DNA from: Salinarimonas sp052380005 | GTDB lineage: Bacteria; Pseudomonadota; Alphaproteobacteria; Rhizobiales; Beijerinckiaceae | DNA: 64,000 nt | Strand: one strand, 5' to 3' | NCBI GenBank assembly: GCA_052380005.1 | Contig: JBQTCJ010000018.1 | Part shown: one piece after another, positions 1 to 10,427 of the stretch | Numbering within the stretch: position 1 is the stretch's first letter | How the letters are laid out: every line of letters begins with the position of its first letter | The notes under the pieces: model-generated | What the model was told of the DNA's origin: nothing | Seen by the model: only the letters and a program-made list of their open reading frames with translations | The model's database searches: none | Made by a program: the position numbers and the translations under genes

Positions 1-1335
1 AGCCTGGCGGACGCCGCCGAGCGCGTCGCCGAGAGCCTCGAGGAGGCCCGCGAGCGGGTGGAGGACGCCCGCGCCGCCCTCGACGACCTCGCCCCCGCGC
101 CAGAGCTGGAGACGGCGCTCGCCGAGGCCCGCGCGCGGGTCGCCGAGATGCGCGCCGAGGCCTCCGAGCGCCGCGGGGCGCTGCAGAGCCTGGTGCGCGA
201 GGGGGAGCGCGCGCAGGAGCGTCGCCGGGCTCTCGTCGCCGAGATCGCCTCCTGGCGCGCCCGCGACGCCCGGGCGCGGGAGAGCGTCGAGGAGATCGCC
301 GAGCGGCTCGAGGCGACGCGCGAGGAGCTCGAGGCCCTGCGCGAGGCACCCGACGACTTCGCTCTGCGCCGCCGCCGCCTCCTGTCGGAGATCGAGGCCG
401 CCGAGGCCGCCCGCCGCGAGGCCGCCGACCGGCTCGCGGAGGGCGAGCGGGTCTCGGCGCAGGCGGATCGCGACGCGCGCGCGGCACTCGACGCGCTCTC
501 CGCCGCACGCGAGGCGGCCGCCGGAGCGCAGGCGCGGCGCGAGGCGCTGGAGACCCGGCTCGAGGCCGTCCTGCAGGCGATCCGCGACGCCTTCGAGACG
601 GACGTCTCCGGACTGCACGCGCTCGCCGGCATCGAGCCCGGCGACACGCTGCCCGAGCCGATGGAGACCGAGGCGAAGCTCCTGTCGCTCAAGGGCGATC
701 GCGAGCGGCTCGGCGCCGTCAACCTGCGGGCCGAGGACGAGCTCTCCGAGGTCGAGGGCCGCAAGGGCTCGCTCGCCGCCGAGCGCGACGACCTCGTCGA
801 GGCGATCCGGCGGCTGCGCGGCGCTGTGGCGAGCCTCAACAAGGAGGGCCGCGAGCGGCTGCTGGCCGCCTTCACCGTCGTGAACGGGCATTTCGAGACG
901 CTGTTCACGACGCTGTTCGGCGGCGGCACCGCCGAGCTGACGCTCGTCGATTCGGACGATCCGCTGGAGGCCGGCCTCGAGATCCTGGCGCGCCCCCCGG
1001 GCAAGAAGCCGCAGACGATGACGCTGCTCTCGGGCGGCGAGCAGGCACTGACCGCGACGGCGCTGATCTTCGCCGTGTTCCTGACCAACCCCTCGCCGAT
1101 CTGCGTCCTCGACGAGGTCGACGCCCCGCTCGACGACGCCAACGTCGAGCGCTACTGCGACCTGCTCGACGGGATGGCGGGCTCGACGCGCACGCGCTTC
1201 CTCGTGATCACCCACAACCCAATCACCATGGCGCGCATGGACCGGCTGTTCGGCGTGACCATGGCGGAGCGGGGCGTGTCCCAGCTCGTCTCGGTGGACC
1301 TGGAGCGCGCCGAGCGGCTGGCGGAGGCGGTGTGA
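1..1335 (+). CDS. smc: Chromosome segregation protein SMC, C-terminal part (5' truncated by window edge)
   Basis: The frame is open from base 1, so only the last 444 residues of SMC are present. SMC is the ATPase of the bacterial condensin that compacts and segregates the chromosome with ScpA and ScpB. The first 270 or so visible residues are a charged Arg/Glu/Ala-rich coiled coil. The end is the C-terminal half of the ABC-type head: signature LSGGEQ (about residue 327), Walker B and acidic hinge ICVLDEVDAPLDD (about residue 356), and the switch histidine in FLVITHNP (about residue 400). The N-terminal head and hinge lie upstream of the window. It ends at a TGA before the ATP synthase promoter, with no obvious terminator between. 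The family assignment is secure. Confidence 0.96.
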   Translation, partial: SLADAAERVAESLEEARERVEDARAALDDLAPAPELETALAEARARVAEMRAEASERRGALQSLVREGERAQERRRALVAEIASWRARDARARESVEEIAERLEATREELEALREAPDDFALRRRRLLSEIEAAEAARREAADRLAEGERVSAQADRDARAALDALSAAREAAAGAQARREALETRLEAVLQAIRDAFETDVSGLHALAGIEPGDTLPEPMETEAKLLSLKGDRERLGAVNLRAEDELSEVEGRKGSLAAERDDLVEAIRRLRGAVASLNKEGRERLLAAFTVVNGHFETLFTTLFGGGTAELTLVDSDDPLEAGLEILARPPGKKPQTMTLLSGGEQALTATALIFAVFLTNPSPICVLDEVDAPLDDANVERYCDLLDGMAGSTRTRFLVITHNPITMARMDRLFGVTMAERGVSQLVSVDLERAERLAEAV

Positions 1336-1429
1336 GAGGCTTCCCCGGCCCGAGGACGCGCGCGGCGGATTTCTCGCATCCGGCAATTTCTCCAGGCTAG
1401 GCAAGCACTTAACGCAAGTGCGAGCATCC

Positions 1430-1458
1430 TTGACAGGGGGGAGGCCCGCACATATGGT
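1430..1458 (+). promoter_or_regulatory. Sigma-70-type promoter of the atp operon
   Basis: A perfect -35 hexamer TTGACA (1430-1435) is followed after exactly 17 bases by TATGGT (1453-1458). Transcription would start near 1465, about 50 bases before the atpI start. This is the best promoter match in the window and sits in the 180-base gap between smc and atpI. It is predicted from sequence only. Confidence 0.7.
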
Positions 1459-1516
1459 GCGCCCGGCTTCAGGGGGCTCTACCCTTCTTCATCTCACGCT
1501 CCGCGCTGGCACGATC

Positions 1517-1930
1517 ATGGGCGATCCCACAGGGCGGAACGACGATGGCGGGGAGGGGTCGGGCACCGGCGACGAGGCCGACCTGTCCGCGAGGCTGCGC
1601 CGTCTCGACACGCGCCTGGGCGATGCCCGCTCAAGGCGCGATCGCGATGCGCGAGCCGGTTCCCGAGCGGCGTCCGACATGTCCGGCCTCGGAAAGGCGC
1701 TGCGCTTTTCCGCGGAGTTCATCGCGGGCGTCATCGCGGGTGCCGGCGTCGGCTGGGCGCTGGACCAGGTCGCAGGCACGTCGCCTTGGGGGATGATCGT
1801 CGGGCTCGTTCTCGGCTTCTGCGCCGGCATGCTGAACATCATGCGTGCCGCGGGGGAGTTGAATCGCAAGCCGCGCTCGGGTAGGTCCCCGGGCGACGGA
1901 CGCGGCGGGCCGGACGACGGGAACCGCTGA
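1517..1930 (+). CDS. atpI: F0F1 ATP synthase assembly protein I (AtpI)
   Basis: This 137-residue protein opens the F0 operon. AtpI is a small membrane protein thought to help assemble the c-ring or to move magnesium; it is not part of the finished enzyme. The first 50 residues are polar (Asp/Arg-rich), followed by two hydrophobic segments (around residues 62-82 and 90-112). The Gly-rich pair, with GWALDQ between the helices, is typical of AtpI/AtpR. The reading frame extends upstream to 1418, but that part overlaps the predicted promoter, so the ATG at 1517 is preferred. It lies 48 bases before atpB, in the usual alphaproteobacterial order atpI-B-E-F'-F. Confidence 0.85.
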   Translation: MGDPTGRNDDGGEGSGTGDEADLSARLRRLDTRLGDARSRRDRDARAGSRAASDMSGLGKALRFSAEFIAGVIAGAGVGWALDQVAGTSPWGMIVGLVLGFCAGMLNIMRAAGELNRKPRSGRSPGDGRGGPDDGNR

Positions 1931-1978
1931 GGCCGGGACCCGCCGCGTGGAACGGCGCTGAACGAGGACTGGAACACG

Positions 1979-2728
1979 ATGGCGAGCCCGGTCGAGCAGT
2001 TCGAGATCAAGGAGATCGTCAGCTTCGGCACGATCGGCGACGCGCCTATCGCGCTCACCAATTCCGGCCTCTACATGCTCGTCGTGGTCGGCTTGATCCT
2101 CGGCCTGATGAGCGTCGCGACGCGCAACGTCGCGCTGATCCCGAACCGCTGGCAGGCCTTCGGCGAGACGCTCTACGAGTTCGTCGCCAACATGCTGCGC
2201 GACGCCGCCGGCAAGGAGGGGATGACCTTCTTCCCCCTCGTCTTCTCGCTGTTCCTGTTCGTGCTCGTCGGCAACCTCGTCGGCATGGTGCCGGGCGCCT
2301 TCACCATCACGAGCCACATCATCGTCACCTTCGCGCTGGCGATGATCGTGATCGGCACGGTGGTGATCTACGGCTTCGCCAAGCACGGCACGCACTTCCT
2401 CGGCCTGTTCGTGCCGTCGGGCGTGCCCGGCTGGCTGCTGCCCTTCATCACCCTGATCGAGGTGATCTCCTTCCTGTCGCGCCCGATCTCCTTGAGCCTG
2501 CGCCTGTTCGCGAACATGCTCGCCGGCCACATCGCGCTCAAGGTCTTCGCAGGCTTCATCGTCTCGCTGCTCGCCGCAGGCGGCGCCGCGGCGGTGCTCT
2601 CGCCGCTGCCGCTCCTGATGACGTTCGCCATGGTCGGCTTCGAGATCTTCGTCGCCGCGCTGCAGGCCTACGTCTTCGCGGTGCTCACCTGCATCTACCT
2701 GAACGACGCGCTGCATCCCGGGCACTGA
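1979..2728 (+). CDS. atpB: F0F1 ATP synthase subunit a
   Basis: This 249-residue integral membrane stator subunit forms the proton half-channels against the c-ring. Several hydrophobic helices are visible. The essential arginine sits in SLSLRLFANMLAGH (about residues 170-183), the subunit a signature that faces the c-ring carboxylate. Length and the N-terminal FEIKEIV segment fit alphaproteobacterial AtpB. It is the second gene of the operon and is followed 67 bases later by atpE. Function is secure. Confidence 0.97.
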   Translation: MASPVEQFEIKEIVSFGTIGDAPIALTNSGLYMLVVVGLILGLMSVATRNVALIPNRWQAFGETLYEFVANMLRDAAGKEGMTFFPLVFSLFLFVLVGNLVGMVPGAFTITSHIIVTFALAMIVIGTVVIYGFAKHGTHFLGLFVPSGVPGWLLPFITLIEVISFLSRPISLSLRLFANMLAGHIALKVFAGFIVSLLAAGGAAAVLSPLPLLMTFAMVGFEIFVAALQAYVFAVLTCIYLNDALHPGH

Positions 2729-2795
2729 TCGATCCGGGCGGCGCACTCGTCCCAACCCCCTCCCTTCTCTCGCCTCTTCGCTCAAGGAGTACGTC

Positions 2796-3044
2796 ATGGA
2801 GACCGAAGTCATCACCGCCGCCGGCGACGCCTACAAGTACCTCGGCGCCGGCCTCGCCGCCATCGGCATGGGCCTCGCCGCGATCGGCGTGGGCAACATC
2901 TTCGGCAACTTCCTCTCCGGCGCGCTGCGCAACCCGTCGGCGTCCGACGGCCAGTTCGCCCGCGCGTTCATCGGCGCGGCGCTCGCCGAGGGCCTGGGCA
3001 TCTTCTGCCTCGTCGTCGCGCTCGTCCTGCTCTTCGTCGCGTAA
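2796..3044 (+). CDS. atpE: F0F1 ATP synthase subunit c
   Basis: This 82-residue proteolipid has two long hydrophobic hairpin helices joined by the polar loop LRNPSA. The second helix carries the proton-binding glutamate in GAALAEGLGIF (about residue 65). Copies assemble into the rotary c-ring in the cytoplasmic membrane. A good ribosome site (AAGGAG) lies 8 bases before the ATG. It is followed by the two b-type stalk genes. Confidence 0.97.
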   Translation: METEVITAAGDAYKYLGAGLAAIGMGLAAIGVGNIFGNFLSGALRNPSASDGQFARAFIGAALAEGLGIFCLVVALVLLFVA

Positions 3045-3152
3045 GCGGCGTCGGTCCGGCGGCCTCCCGCGCGGCGGGGGGCGCTCTCCAGACGGCACTC
3101 GTCGCGCCGGGCCATCGACGCCCGGCGGACGCATTGAAAGGGCGTCGACGCC

Positions 3153-3692
3153 ATGGCATCTCCCACGGAGGCCGCGGGCGAGGCCGTCGCACATGGCGGC
3201 GGCGCGTTCCCGCCTTTCGAGACCAGCACCTTCCCCTCGCAGCTCCTGTGGCTCGCGATCGCGTTCGGGCTGCTCTACTACGTGATGAACCGCGTGATCG
3301 TTCCGCGCTTCCACGGCATCGTGGAGACGCGCGAGGTCACCGTCGCGCGCGACCTCGACGCCGCGGCGACGGCTAAGCGCGACGCGGAGGCTGCCGGCAC
3401 CGCCTACGACGAGGCGCTGGCCTCGGCGAAGGCGAACGCCCAGGCCATCGCCGCGAAGACCCGCGACGCGATGCAGGCCGAGGCCGACGCCAAGCGCAGG
3501 GCGCTCGAGGACGACCTCGCCGAGCGGCTCGCCGCCGCCGAGGCGCAGATCGCCGCCCGCAAGGCCGAGGCCATGTCGAACGTCCGCACCATCGCGGAGG
3601 AGACGGCGGAAGCCATCGTCGAGCGCATCACCGGCCGGGCGCCCGCGCCGGGCACCGTGTCCGCGGCGCTCGACCGCCGGGCCGCGGGCTGA
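3153..3692 (+). CDS. atpF': F0F1 ATP synthase subunit b' (second b-type stalk subunit)
   Basis: This 179-residue peripheral stalk subunit has one N-terminal membrane helix (about residues 30-50, LLWLAIAFGLLYYVM) and a long Ala/Glu/Arg-rich helical tail. Alphaproteobacteria carry two different b-type genes, b' and b, whose products pair to brace the F1 head against subunit a. The extended N-terminus of about 25 residues before the membrane helix is usual for b'. The gene is also called atpG or atpX in some genomes. It ends 10 bases before atpF. Confidence 0.93.
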   Translation: MASPTEAAGEAVAHGGGAFPPFETSTFPSQLLWLAIAFGLLYYVMNRVIVPRFHGIVETREVTVARDLDAAATAKRDAEAAGTAYDEALASAKANAQAIAAKTRDAMQAEADAKRRALEDDLAERLAAAEAQIAARKAEAMSNVRTIAEETAEAIVERITGRAPAPGTVSAALDRRAAG

Positions 3693-3702
3693 GGAGAGCG
3701 AC

Positions 3703-4197
3703 ATGGATTTCCTGGGCTCCACCTATTTCTGGCAGGCGCTGTCCACGATCGCGCTGATCTGGCTCCTGTGGCACTACAAGGTGTTCCACCGCGTCGGCGC
3801 GGCCCTCGACAAGCGTGGCGAGCGTATCGCCGCCGAGCTCGACGAGGCCCGGCGGCTGCGCGCGGACGCCGAGTCGCTGCTGCGCGAGTACGAGGTCAAG
3901 CGCGCCAACGCCGAGAAGGAGGCCGAGGCGATCGTCATGGCCGCCCGCGAAGAGGCCGAGCGCATCCAGGCCGAGGCCGAGGAGCGGCTGAACGCCTTCG
4001 TCGCGCGGCGCACCAAGGCCGCCGAGGACAAGATCACCGCCGCCGAGCAGCAGGCGATGATCGAGGTCCGCGACGCCGCCATCGCCGCAGCCGTCTCCGC
4101 CTCCGAGACCGTGCTGCGCGAGCAGGCCGGCGGCTCCGAGGGCGAGCGTTTCCTGCGCGACGGGCTCGGCCAGATTCGCGGCCGCCTCGCCAGCTGA
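3703..4197 (+). CDS. atpF: F0F1 ATP synthase subunit b
   Basis: This 164-residue stalk subunit has an N-terminal membrane helix (residues about 8-26, FWQALSTIALIWLLWHYKVF) and a charged coiled-coil tail. It pairs with b' and is the last gene of the operon. The F1 genes (atpHAGDC) are not in the window, which is normal because F0 and F1 operons are separate in alphaproteobacteria. A strong hairpin terminator follows 28 bases after the stop. Confidence 0.95.
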   Translation: MDFLGSTYFWQALSTIALIWLLWHYKVFHRVGAALDKRGERIAAELDEARRLRADAESLLREYEVKRANAEKEAEAIVMAAREEAERIQAEAEERLNAFVARRTKAAEDKITAAEQQAMIEVRDAAIAAAVSASETVLREQAGGSEGERFLRDGLGQIRGRLAS

Positions 4198-4224
4198 GAC
4201 GAACCGTCCGTCACGACGCGTCAC

Positions 4225-4265
4225 GAACGCCCCGCCGTCCGCCCGGACGGCGGGGCGTTCTCTTT
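4225..4265 (+). terminator. Rho-independent terminator of the atp operon
   Basis: A perfect 16-bp inverted repeat, GAACGCCCCGCCGTCC (4225-4240) with its complement (4245-4260), surrounds a GCCC loop and is followed by TCTTT. It also lies just beyond the stop of the leftward MerR gene, so it may serve both transcripts. Confidence 0.88.
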
Positions 4266-4288
4266 GCGAAGGCGTGGTCCCGCGGCGC

Positions 4289-4705
4289 TCAGTGCCGCTC
4301 GTGCAGGCACTGCTCGTGGTCGGCCAGGACCTCGATGATGCGGCACTGCGCCACTGTGCCGTTGTCGCAGGCGAGCATGCCGCGCAGCTCGTCGCGCAGT
4401 GCCGCGAGCCGCGCGATCCGGTCCTCGACGTCGGCGAGGTGGGCGCGGGTAATGGCGTGCGCCTCGCCGCAGGCGCGCCCGGGGTCCGCTGCCATGGCGA
4501 TGAGCGAGCGGATCGCCTCGATCTCGAAGCCGAGATCGCGGGCGTGGCGCACGAAGCCGAGCCGCGCGAGATGCGCCGCGCCGTAGCGCCGCTGCCCGCC
4601 CTCGCTGCGCGCTGGCGCGGGTAGAAGGCCGATGCTCTCGTAGTAGCGGATCGTCGGCACCTTCACACCGGTGCGGCGGGACAGATCCCCGATGGACAGG
4701 ACCAT
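4289..4705 (-). CDS. MerR-family heavy-metal regulator (CadR/PbrR/ZntR-like)
   Basis: This 138-residue activator has an N-terminal winged helix (IGDLSRRTGVKVPTIRYYE), a long dimerisation helix, and a metal site near the C-terminus. Cysteines fall at residues 79 (RACGEA), 113 and 121 (ACDNGTVAQC), the spacing of Cd/Pb/Zn-sensing CadR and PbrR proteins; Cys133 lies in a short tail with two histidines. MerR proteins twist a promoter with an over-long spacer so that RNA polymerase can fire when metal binds. It is divergent from a P-type metal ATPase and should control it. The exact metal cannot be read from the sequence. Confidence 0.88.
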   Translation of the reverse strand: MVLSIGDLSRRTGVKVPTIRYYESIGLLPAPARSEGGQRRYGAAHLARLGFVRHARDLGFEIEAIRSLIAMAADPGRACGEAHAITRAHLADVEDRIARLAALRDELRGMLACDNGTVAQCRIIEVLADHEQCLHERH

Positions 4706-4718
4706 GCTCGTGACCCCC

Positions 4719-4749
4719 TTGAAGCTCTAGCGGCTAGAGGAATTATCCT
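4719..4749 (+). promoter_or_regulatory. MerR-type operator/promoter for the metal ATPase gene
   Basis: The perfect palindrome CTCTAG-CGG-CTAGAG (4725-4739) sits between TTGAAG (4719-4724) and TATCCT (4744-4749). The spacer is 19 bases, the length MerR-family activators need. The layout is that of ZntR/CadR promoters and drives the rightward ATPase gene, whose ATG is 37 bases further on. Confidence 0.82.
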
Positions 4750-4785
4750 GCCTGGCGAATCGGATCAACCGGGCGGACCACCACG

Positions 4786-6900
<2,115 letters not shown>

Positions 6901-6924
6901 TCCTCGTCACCGCCCCGAAATCCC

Positions 6925-7923
6925 TCACAGCATCGACGGCAGCACCCGGTCCGGCGGGCGGTGGCCGTCCATGAAGGTGCGGATGTTGACGATGACCTTC
7001 TCGCCCATGTCGACGCGGCCCTCGTGGGTGGCCGAGCCCATGTGCGGCAGGAGCACCACCTTGCCCTGGCGGGCGAGCTTGATCAGGCGCGGGTTCACCG
7101 CGGGCTCGTGCTCGAACACGTCGAGGCCGGCGCCGGCGATCGCGCCCTGCTCGATCAGGCGGGCCATGGCGTTCTCGTCGATGATCTCGCCGCGGGCGGT
7201 GTTGACCACGATCGCCTCGGGGCGCAGCAGCCGCAGGTGGCGCGCCGAGAGGAGGTGGTAGGTCGCCGGCGTGTGCGGGCAGTTGACCGAGACCACGTCC
7301 ATGCGCGCCAGCATCTGGTCGAGGCTGTCCCACCAGGTCGCCTCGAGCTCCTCCTCGAGCGCGGCGGGGACGCGGCGGCGGTTGTGGTAGTGGATGGACA
7401 GGCCGAACGCCTTGGCGCGCCGCGCCAGCGCGGTGCCGATGCGGCCCATGCCGATGATGCCGAGCCGCTTGCCGGTGATGCGGTGCCCGAGCATCCAGGT
7501 GGGCGACCAGCCCTCGAAGCGCTCCTCGGGGATGACGCGCGCGCCCTCCGCCACCCGGCGCGCCACCGCCAGGATGAGCGCCATCGTCATGTCGGCGGTG
7601 TCCTCGGTGAGGACGCCCGGCGTGTTCGTCACGGTGATGCCGCGCGAGAGCGCCGCGCCGACGTCGATGTTGTCGACGCCGTTGCCGAAATTGGCGACGA
7701 GCTTGAGCCGCTCGCCGGCCTGGGCGAGGACCGCGGCGTCGATCTCGTCGGTGATCGTGGGCACGAGCACGTCCGCCTCGCGCACGGCGGCGACGAGCTC
7801 GGCCTGGGAGAGCGGGGCGTCCGTCACGTTGAGCCGCGTGTCGAAGAGCTCGCGCATGCGCGTCTCGACGACGTCGGGCAGCTTGCGGGTGACGACGACG
7901 AGTGGCTTCTTGCGCGCGGGCAT
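6925..7923 (-). CDS. NAD(P)-dependent 2-hydroxyacid dehydrogenase (glyoxylate/hydroxypyruvate reductase type)
   Basis: This 332-residue member of the D-isomer 2-hydroxyacid dehydrogenase family has the Rossmann motif GxGxxG in LGIIGMGRIGTALA (about residues 152-165), the catalytic Arg in NTARGEIIDE (about 240), the Glu in AGLDVFEHEP (about 267), and the His in LLPHMGSATHEGR (about 290). This pattern fits GyaR/GhrB-type enzymes, which reduce glyoxylate or hydroxypyruvate in the serine cycle or photorespiratory salvage. It faces the metal ATPase tail to tail with 24 bases between stops. A distant paralogue lies at 19810-20775. The substrate is inferred. Confidence 0.88.
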   Translation of the reverse strand: MPARKKPLVVVTRKLPDVVETRMRELFDTRLNVTDAPLSQAELVAAVREADVLVPTITDEIDAAVLAQAGERLKLVANFGNGVDNIDVGAALSRGITVTNTPGVLTEDTADMTMALILAVARRVAEGARVIPEERFEGWSPTWMLGHRITGKRLGIIGMGRIGTALARRAKAFGLSIHYHNRRRVPAALEEELEATWWDSLDQMLARMDVVSVNCPHTPATYHLLSARHLRLLRPEAIVVNTARGEIIDENAMARLIEQGAIAGAGLDVFEHEPAVNPRLIKLARQGKVVLLPHMGSATHEGRVDMGEKVIVNIRTFMDGHRPPDRVLPSML

Positions 7924-7990
7924 CGCTGTCCTCGATTTCGGGCCGAACCGTTCACCGGGTCTTAACCGGAAGCCGGCGATTTGACTCGAC

Positions 7991-8033
7991 GGGCGCGTGC
8001 GAGACGCGCCCCGGAAGCCTCTGTACCAGAGGC
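7991..8033 (+). other. Two tandem hairpins in the leader of the SH3-domain gene
   Basis: GGGCGCGT (7991-7998) pairs with ACGCGCCC (8004-8011) around a 5-base loop. GCCTCTG (8017-8023) pairs with CAGAGGC (8027-8033) around a 3-base loop. They lie between the divergent dehydrogenase start and the next gene start, 33 bases before it. They could be a leader structure or a terminator-like block; nothing more can be said. Confidence 0.45.
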
Positions 8034-8066
8034 GTGCGCAAACACAATCCGACGGGAGTTGGACCC

Positions 8067-8609
8067 TTGTCCACGCGTATCGTCGTCCCCGCCGCCGCGG
8101 CGCTCGCCGCCGCCCTCGTCGTCGCTCCGGTTTCCGCCCCCGCCCAGACCACGATCGGACCCGAGACCCGGCTGCCGCTGCCGCGCTATGTCTCGTTGAA
8201 GACGGACAAGGTCAACCTGCGCGCGGGGCCGTCGAAGGACCACGTCACCCGCTGGGTGTTCGAGCGGGCGGGTCTTCCCGTCGAGATCATCGCCGAGTTC
8301 GACAATTGGCGGCGCATCCGCGATTCGGACGGGGAGGACGGCTGGGTCTGGCACTCGCTGCTCTCCGGCAGGCGCACGGCCCTCGTCGCGCCCTGGGAGC
8401 GCGGCGGCGACCCGCTCGACCTGCGCGCCCGCGAGAGCGAGGAGGCCGCTGTCCTGGCCCGGCTCGAGCCGGGCGTCGTGGTCGGCGTCGAGCTGTGCTC
8501 CGGAGACTGGTGCCGCGTCGTGGCGGACGGGCCCGGCCGCTCCGAGATCCCGGGCTATCTCCGCCAGGAGATGCTCTGGGGGGTCTACCCGGGCGAGCGG
8601 GTGGACTGA
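8067..8609 (+). CDS. Exported protein with two bacterial SH3-like domains
   Basis: This 180-residue protein probably uses a TTG start at 8067: it has a GGGAG ribosome site 8 bases upstream, and translation from it gives a clean signal peptide (about residues 1-27, ending near SAPAQT). The mature part has two SH3-like folds: one with VNLRAGPS and WRRIRDSDGEDGWV (about 45-90), the other with LDLRARESEEAAVLARLEPG and WCRVV (about 105-150). Such proteins act in the periplasm, probably on the cell wall; no catalytic domain is attached. It converges on flbD, with a hairpin between them. Confidence 0.82.
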   Translation: MSTRIVVPAAAALAAALVVAPVSAPAQTTIGPETRLPLPRYVSLKTDKVNLRAGPSKDHVTRWVFERAGLPVEIIAEFDNWRRIRDSDGEDGWVWHSLLSGRRTALVAPWERGGDPLDLRARESEEAAVLARLEPGVVVGVELCSGDWCRVVADGPGRSEIPGYLRQEMLWGVYPGERVD

Positions 8610-8672
8610 CAGGCCCGGTTCGGCAGACGTCGAGCCGCGGGACCCCGCCCCTGGCTCGCTCCGCTCGCCGTC

Positions 8673-8691
8673 CCCGCCCCGATGGGGCGGG
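8673..8691. terminator. Hairpin between convergent genes
   Basis: CCCGCCCC (8673-8680) and GGGGCGGG (8684-8691) form an 8-bp GC stem with a 3-base loop, between the stop of the SH3 gene (8609) and the stop of flbD (8698). It could serve both strands. There is no U-tract, so this is a tentative call. Confidence 0.45.
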
Positions 8692-8697
8692 AGCGGG

Positions 8698-10062
8698 TCA
8701 GCCGACGCTCATGGGCGCGCGGGCCTGGCCGGGCTCGGGGACGGCGAGGCCGGCGGCGGTATACTCGTTCAGCTTGTTGCGCAGCGTGCGAATCGAGATG
8801 CCGAGGATCTTGGCCGCGTGCGTGCGGTTGCCGAGGCAATGGTCGAGCGTGTCGAGGATCAGGTCCTGCTCGACCTCCGCCACCGTGCGGCCGACGAGCG
8901 CACGGGTCACCGCCTCCGCCGTGCGCGCCGCACGCGTCGCGGCGTCCGGCTCGGCGCCGAGCGCGTCGCCCTCGGGCGTCATCAGCGCGTCGGGGCCGAT
9001 CTCCGCGCCGGACGCCAGCAGCACGGCGCGGTGCACCGCGTTCTCGAGCTCGCGTACGTTGCCGCGCCAGGGGTTCTTGAGGACGACCCGCTTGGCGTCG
9101 TGGGAGAGCCCGCGCTCCGGCAGGCCGTTCGCCTGCGCGTACTTGCGGGCGAAGTGCTGGGCGAGCTCGATGATGTCGCCCGGCCGCTCGCGCAGCGCCG
9201 GCAGGCGCAGGTGGACGACGTTGAGGCGGTAGAACAGGTCATCGCGGAAGGTGCCGGCGCGCACGGCGTCCGCCATGTTGCGGTTCGAGGTGGCGAGCAC
9301 GCGGATGTCGACCGGCACGGGCTTTCCGCCGCCGACCCGGTCGATGACCCGCTCCTGGAGCGCGCGCAAGAGCTTCGCCTGCAGCCGCACGTCCATCTCG
9401 GAGATCTCGTCGAGCAGCAGCGTGCCGCCGTTCGCCTCCTCGAACTTGCCGATGCGCCGCGCCACCGCGCCGGTGAACGCGCCCTTCTCGTGGCCGAACA
9501 GCTCGCTCTCGAGCAGCGCGTCGGGGATCGCCGCGCAGTTCACGCACACGAAGGGCTTCGAGCGCCGTCCCGAGCGCTGGTGCAGGTGGCGCGCGAGCAC
9601 CTCCTTGCCGGTGCCGCTCTCGCCGGTGATCAGCACCGAGGCGTCCGAGCGCGCCACCTGCTCGGCCATCTTGACGACCTTCTCCATGGCGGGATCGCGC
9701 CATACGAAGGCCGCCTGGTCGGCGGCGACCGCCTCCAGGATCGCCGCGATCATGTCGGCGTCGGGCGGCAGCGGGATGTACTCCTTCGCGCCGGCGCGGA
9801 TCGCGTCCACCGCGCCGCGGGTGTCCGCCCCCGCGCCGCAGGCGACGACGGGGGTGCGGATGCGCTCGGCCTCGAGCGCGCCGACGAGATCGGCCACCGA
9901 GAGCGCGACGTCGACCATGATCAGGTCGGCGCCCCTGGCGCGCAGCACCGCGAGCCCCTGGTCGAGGTCGTCCGCCTGAACGACGGCGGCGCCGCGGCTC
10001 ATGGCGATCCGAGAGGCGGTGGTCAGCTCGCCGTCCAGGCGTCCGATGATGAGAAGGCGCAT
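8698..10062 (-). CDS. flbD: Sigma-54-dependent flagellar transcriptional regulator FlbD
   Basis: This 454-residue enhancer-binding protein activates late flagellar genes and represses early ones. Residues 1-120 are a receiver-like domain. The AAA+ core follows, with Walker A GESGTGKE (about 147), the sigma-54 contact loop GAFTGA (about 196) and Walker B LLLDEIS (about 215). A Fis-type helix-turn-helix lies at the C-terminus (GNRTHAAKILGISIRTLRNKL). The ATG at 10062 is chosen because the frame upstream is Arg/Pro-rich and overlaps fliN. Length matches Caulobacter FlbD (about 455). It is the last gene of the fliF operon. Confidence 0.92.
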   Translation of the reverse strand: MRLLIIGRLDGELTTASRIAMSRGAAVVQADDLDQGLAVLRARGADLIMVDVALSVADLVGALEAERIRTPVVACGAGADTRGAVDAIRAGAKEYIPLPPDADMIAAILEAVAADQAAFVWRDPAMEKVVKMAEQVARSDASVLITGESGTGKEVLARHLHQRSGRRSKPFVCVNCAAIPDALLESELFGHEKGAFTGAVARRIGKFEEANGGTLLLDEISEMDVRLQAKLLRALQERVIDRVGGGKPVPVDIRVLATSNRNMADAVRAGTFRDDLFYRLNVVHLRLPALRERPGDIIELAQHFARKYAQANGLPERGLSHDAKRVVLKNPWRGNVRELENAVHRAVLLASGAEIGPDALMTPEGDALGAEPDAATRAARTAEAVTRALVGRTVAEVEQDLILDTLDHCLGNRTHAAKILGISIRTLRNKLNEYTAAGLAVPEPGQARAPMSVG

Positions 10063-10073
10063 GATCCGGCTCC

Positions 10074-10427
10074 TTAATGGTCGCTCTTGATGATCTCGGT
10101 CATCGTGATGCCGAGGCGATCCTCGACGAGCACCACCTCGCCGCGGGCGACGAGGCGATTGTTGACGAAGATGTCCACCGCCTCGCCGACCTTGCGGTCG
10201 AGCTCGAGCACGGCGCCCGGCGCGATCTTCAGGAGATCGCCCACGGGCATGCGCGCGCGCCCGAGCACGGCGGAGACGGCGACGGGCACGTCGAAGATCT
10301 GCTCGAGATCGGCGGCCGTGCGCTGGATCACGGGCCCGTCGCGGGTCGAGTCCGCCGGCAGCGCCGCCTGCGGGTCGAAGCCGATGTCCTCGTCGTCGAG
10401 CTGGGGCAGGGTGAACTCGTCGCTCAT
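10074..10427 (-). CDS. fliN: Flagellar motor switch protein FliN
   Basis: This 117-residue switch protein forms the base of the cytoplasmic C-ring that sets rotation direction and helps export. An acidic N-terminal tail (residues 1-40) is followed by one SpoA domain with the hallmark AVLGRARMPVGDLLKIAPG and LELDRKVGEAVDIFVN. Its ATG overlaps the fliH stop (ATGA, 10424-10427), indicating translational coupling. It is followed by flbD after 11 bases. Confidence 0.92.
   Translation of the reverse strand: MSDEFTLPQLDDEDIGFDPQAALPADSTRDGPVIQRTAADLEQIFDVPVAVSAVLGRARMPVGDLLKIAPGAVLELDRKVGEAVDIFVNNRLVARGEVVLVEDRLGITMTEIIKSDH

Noticed and set aside
1950..1978. A GAAC-N8-GAAC pair before atpB as a possible SOS box.
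   Set aside because: The spacing is 8, not 7, and an ATP synthase gene is not an expected LexA target.
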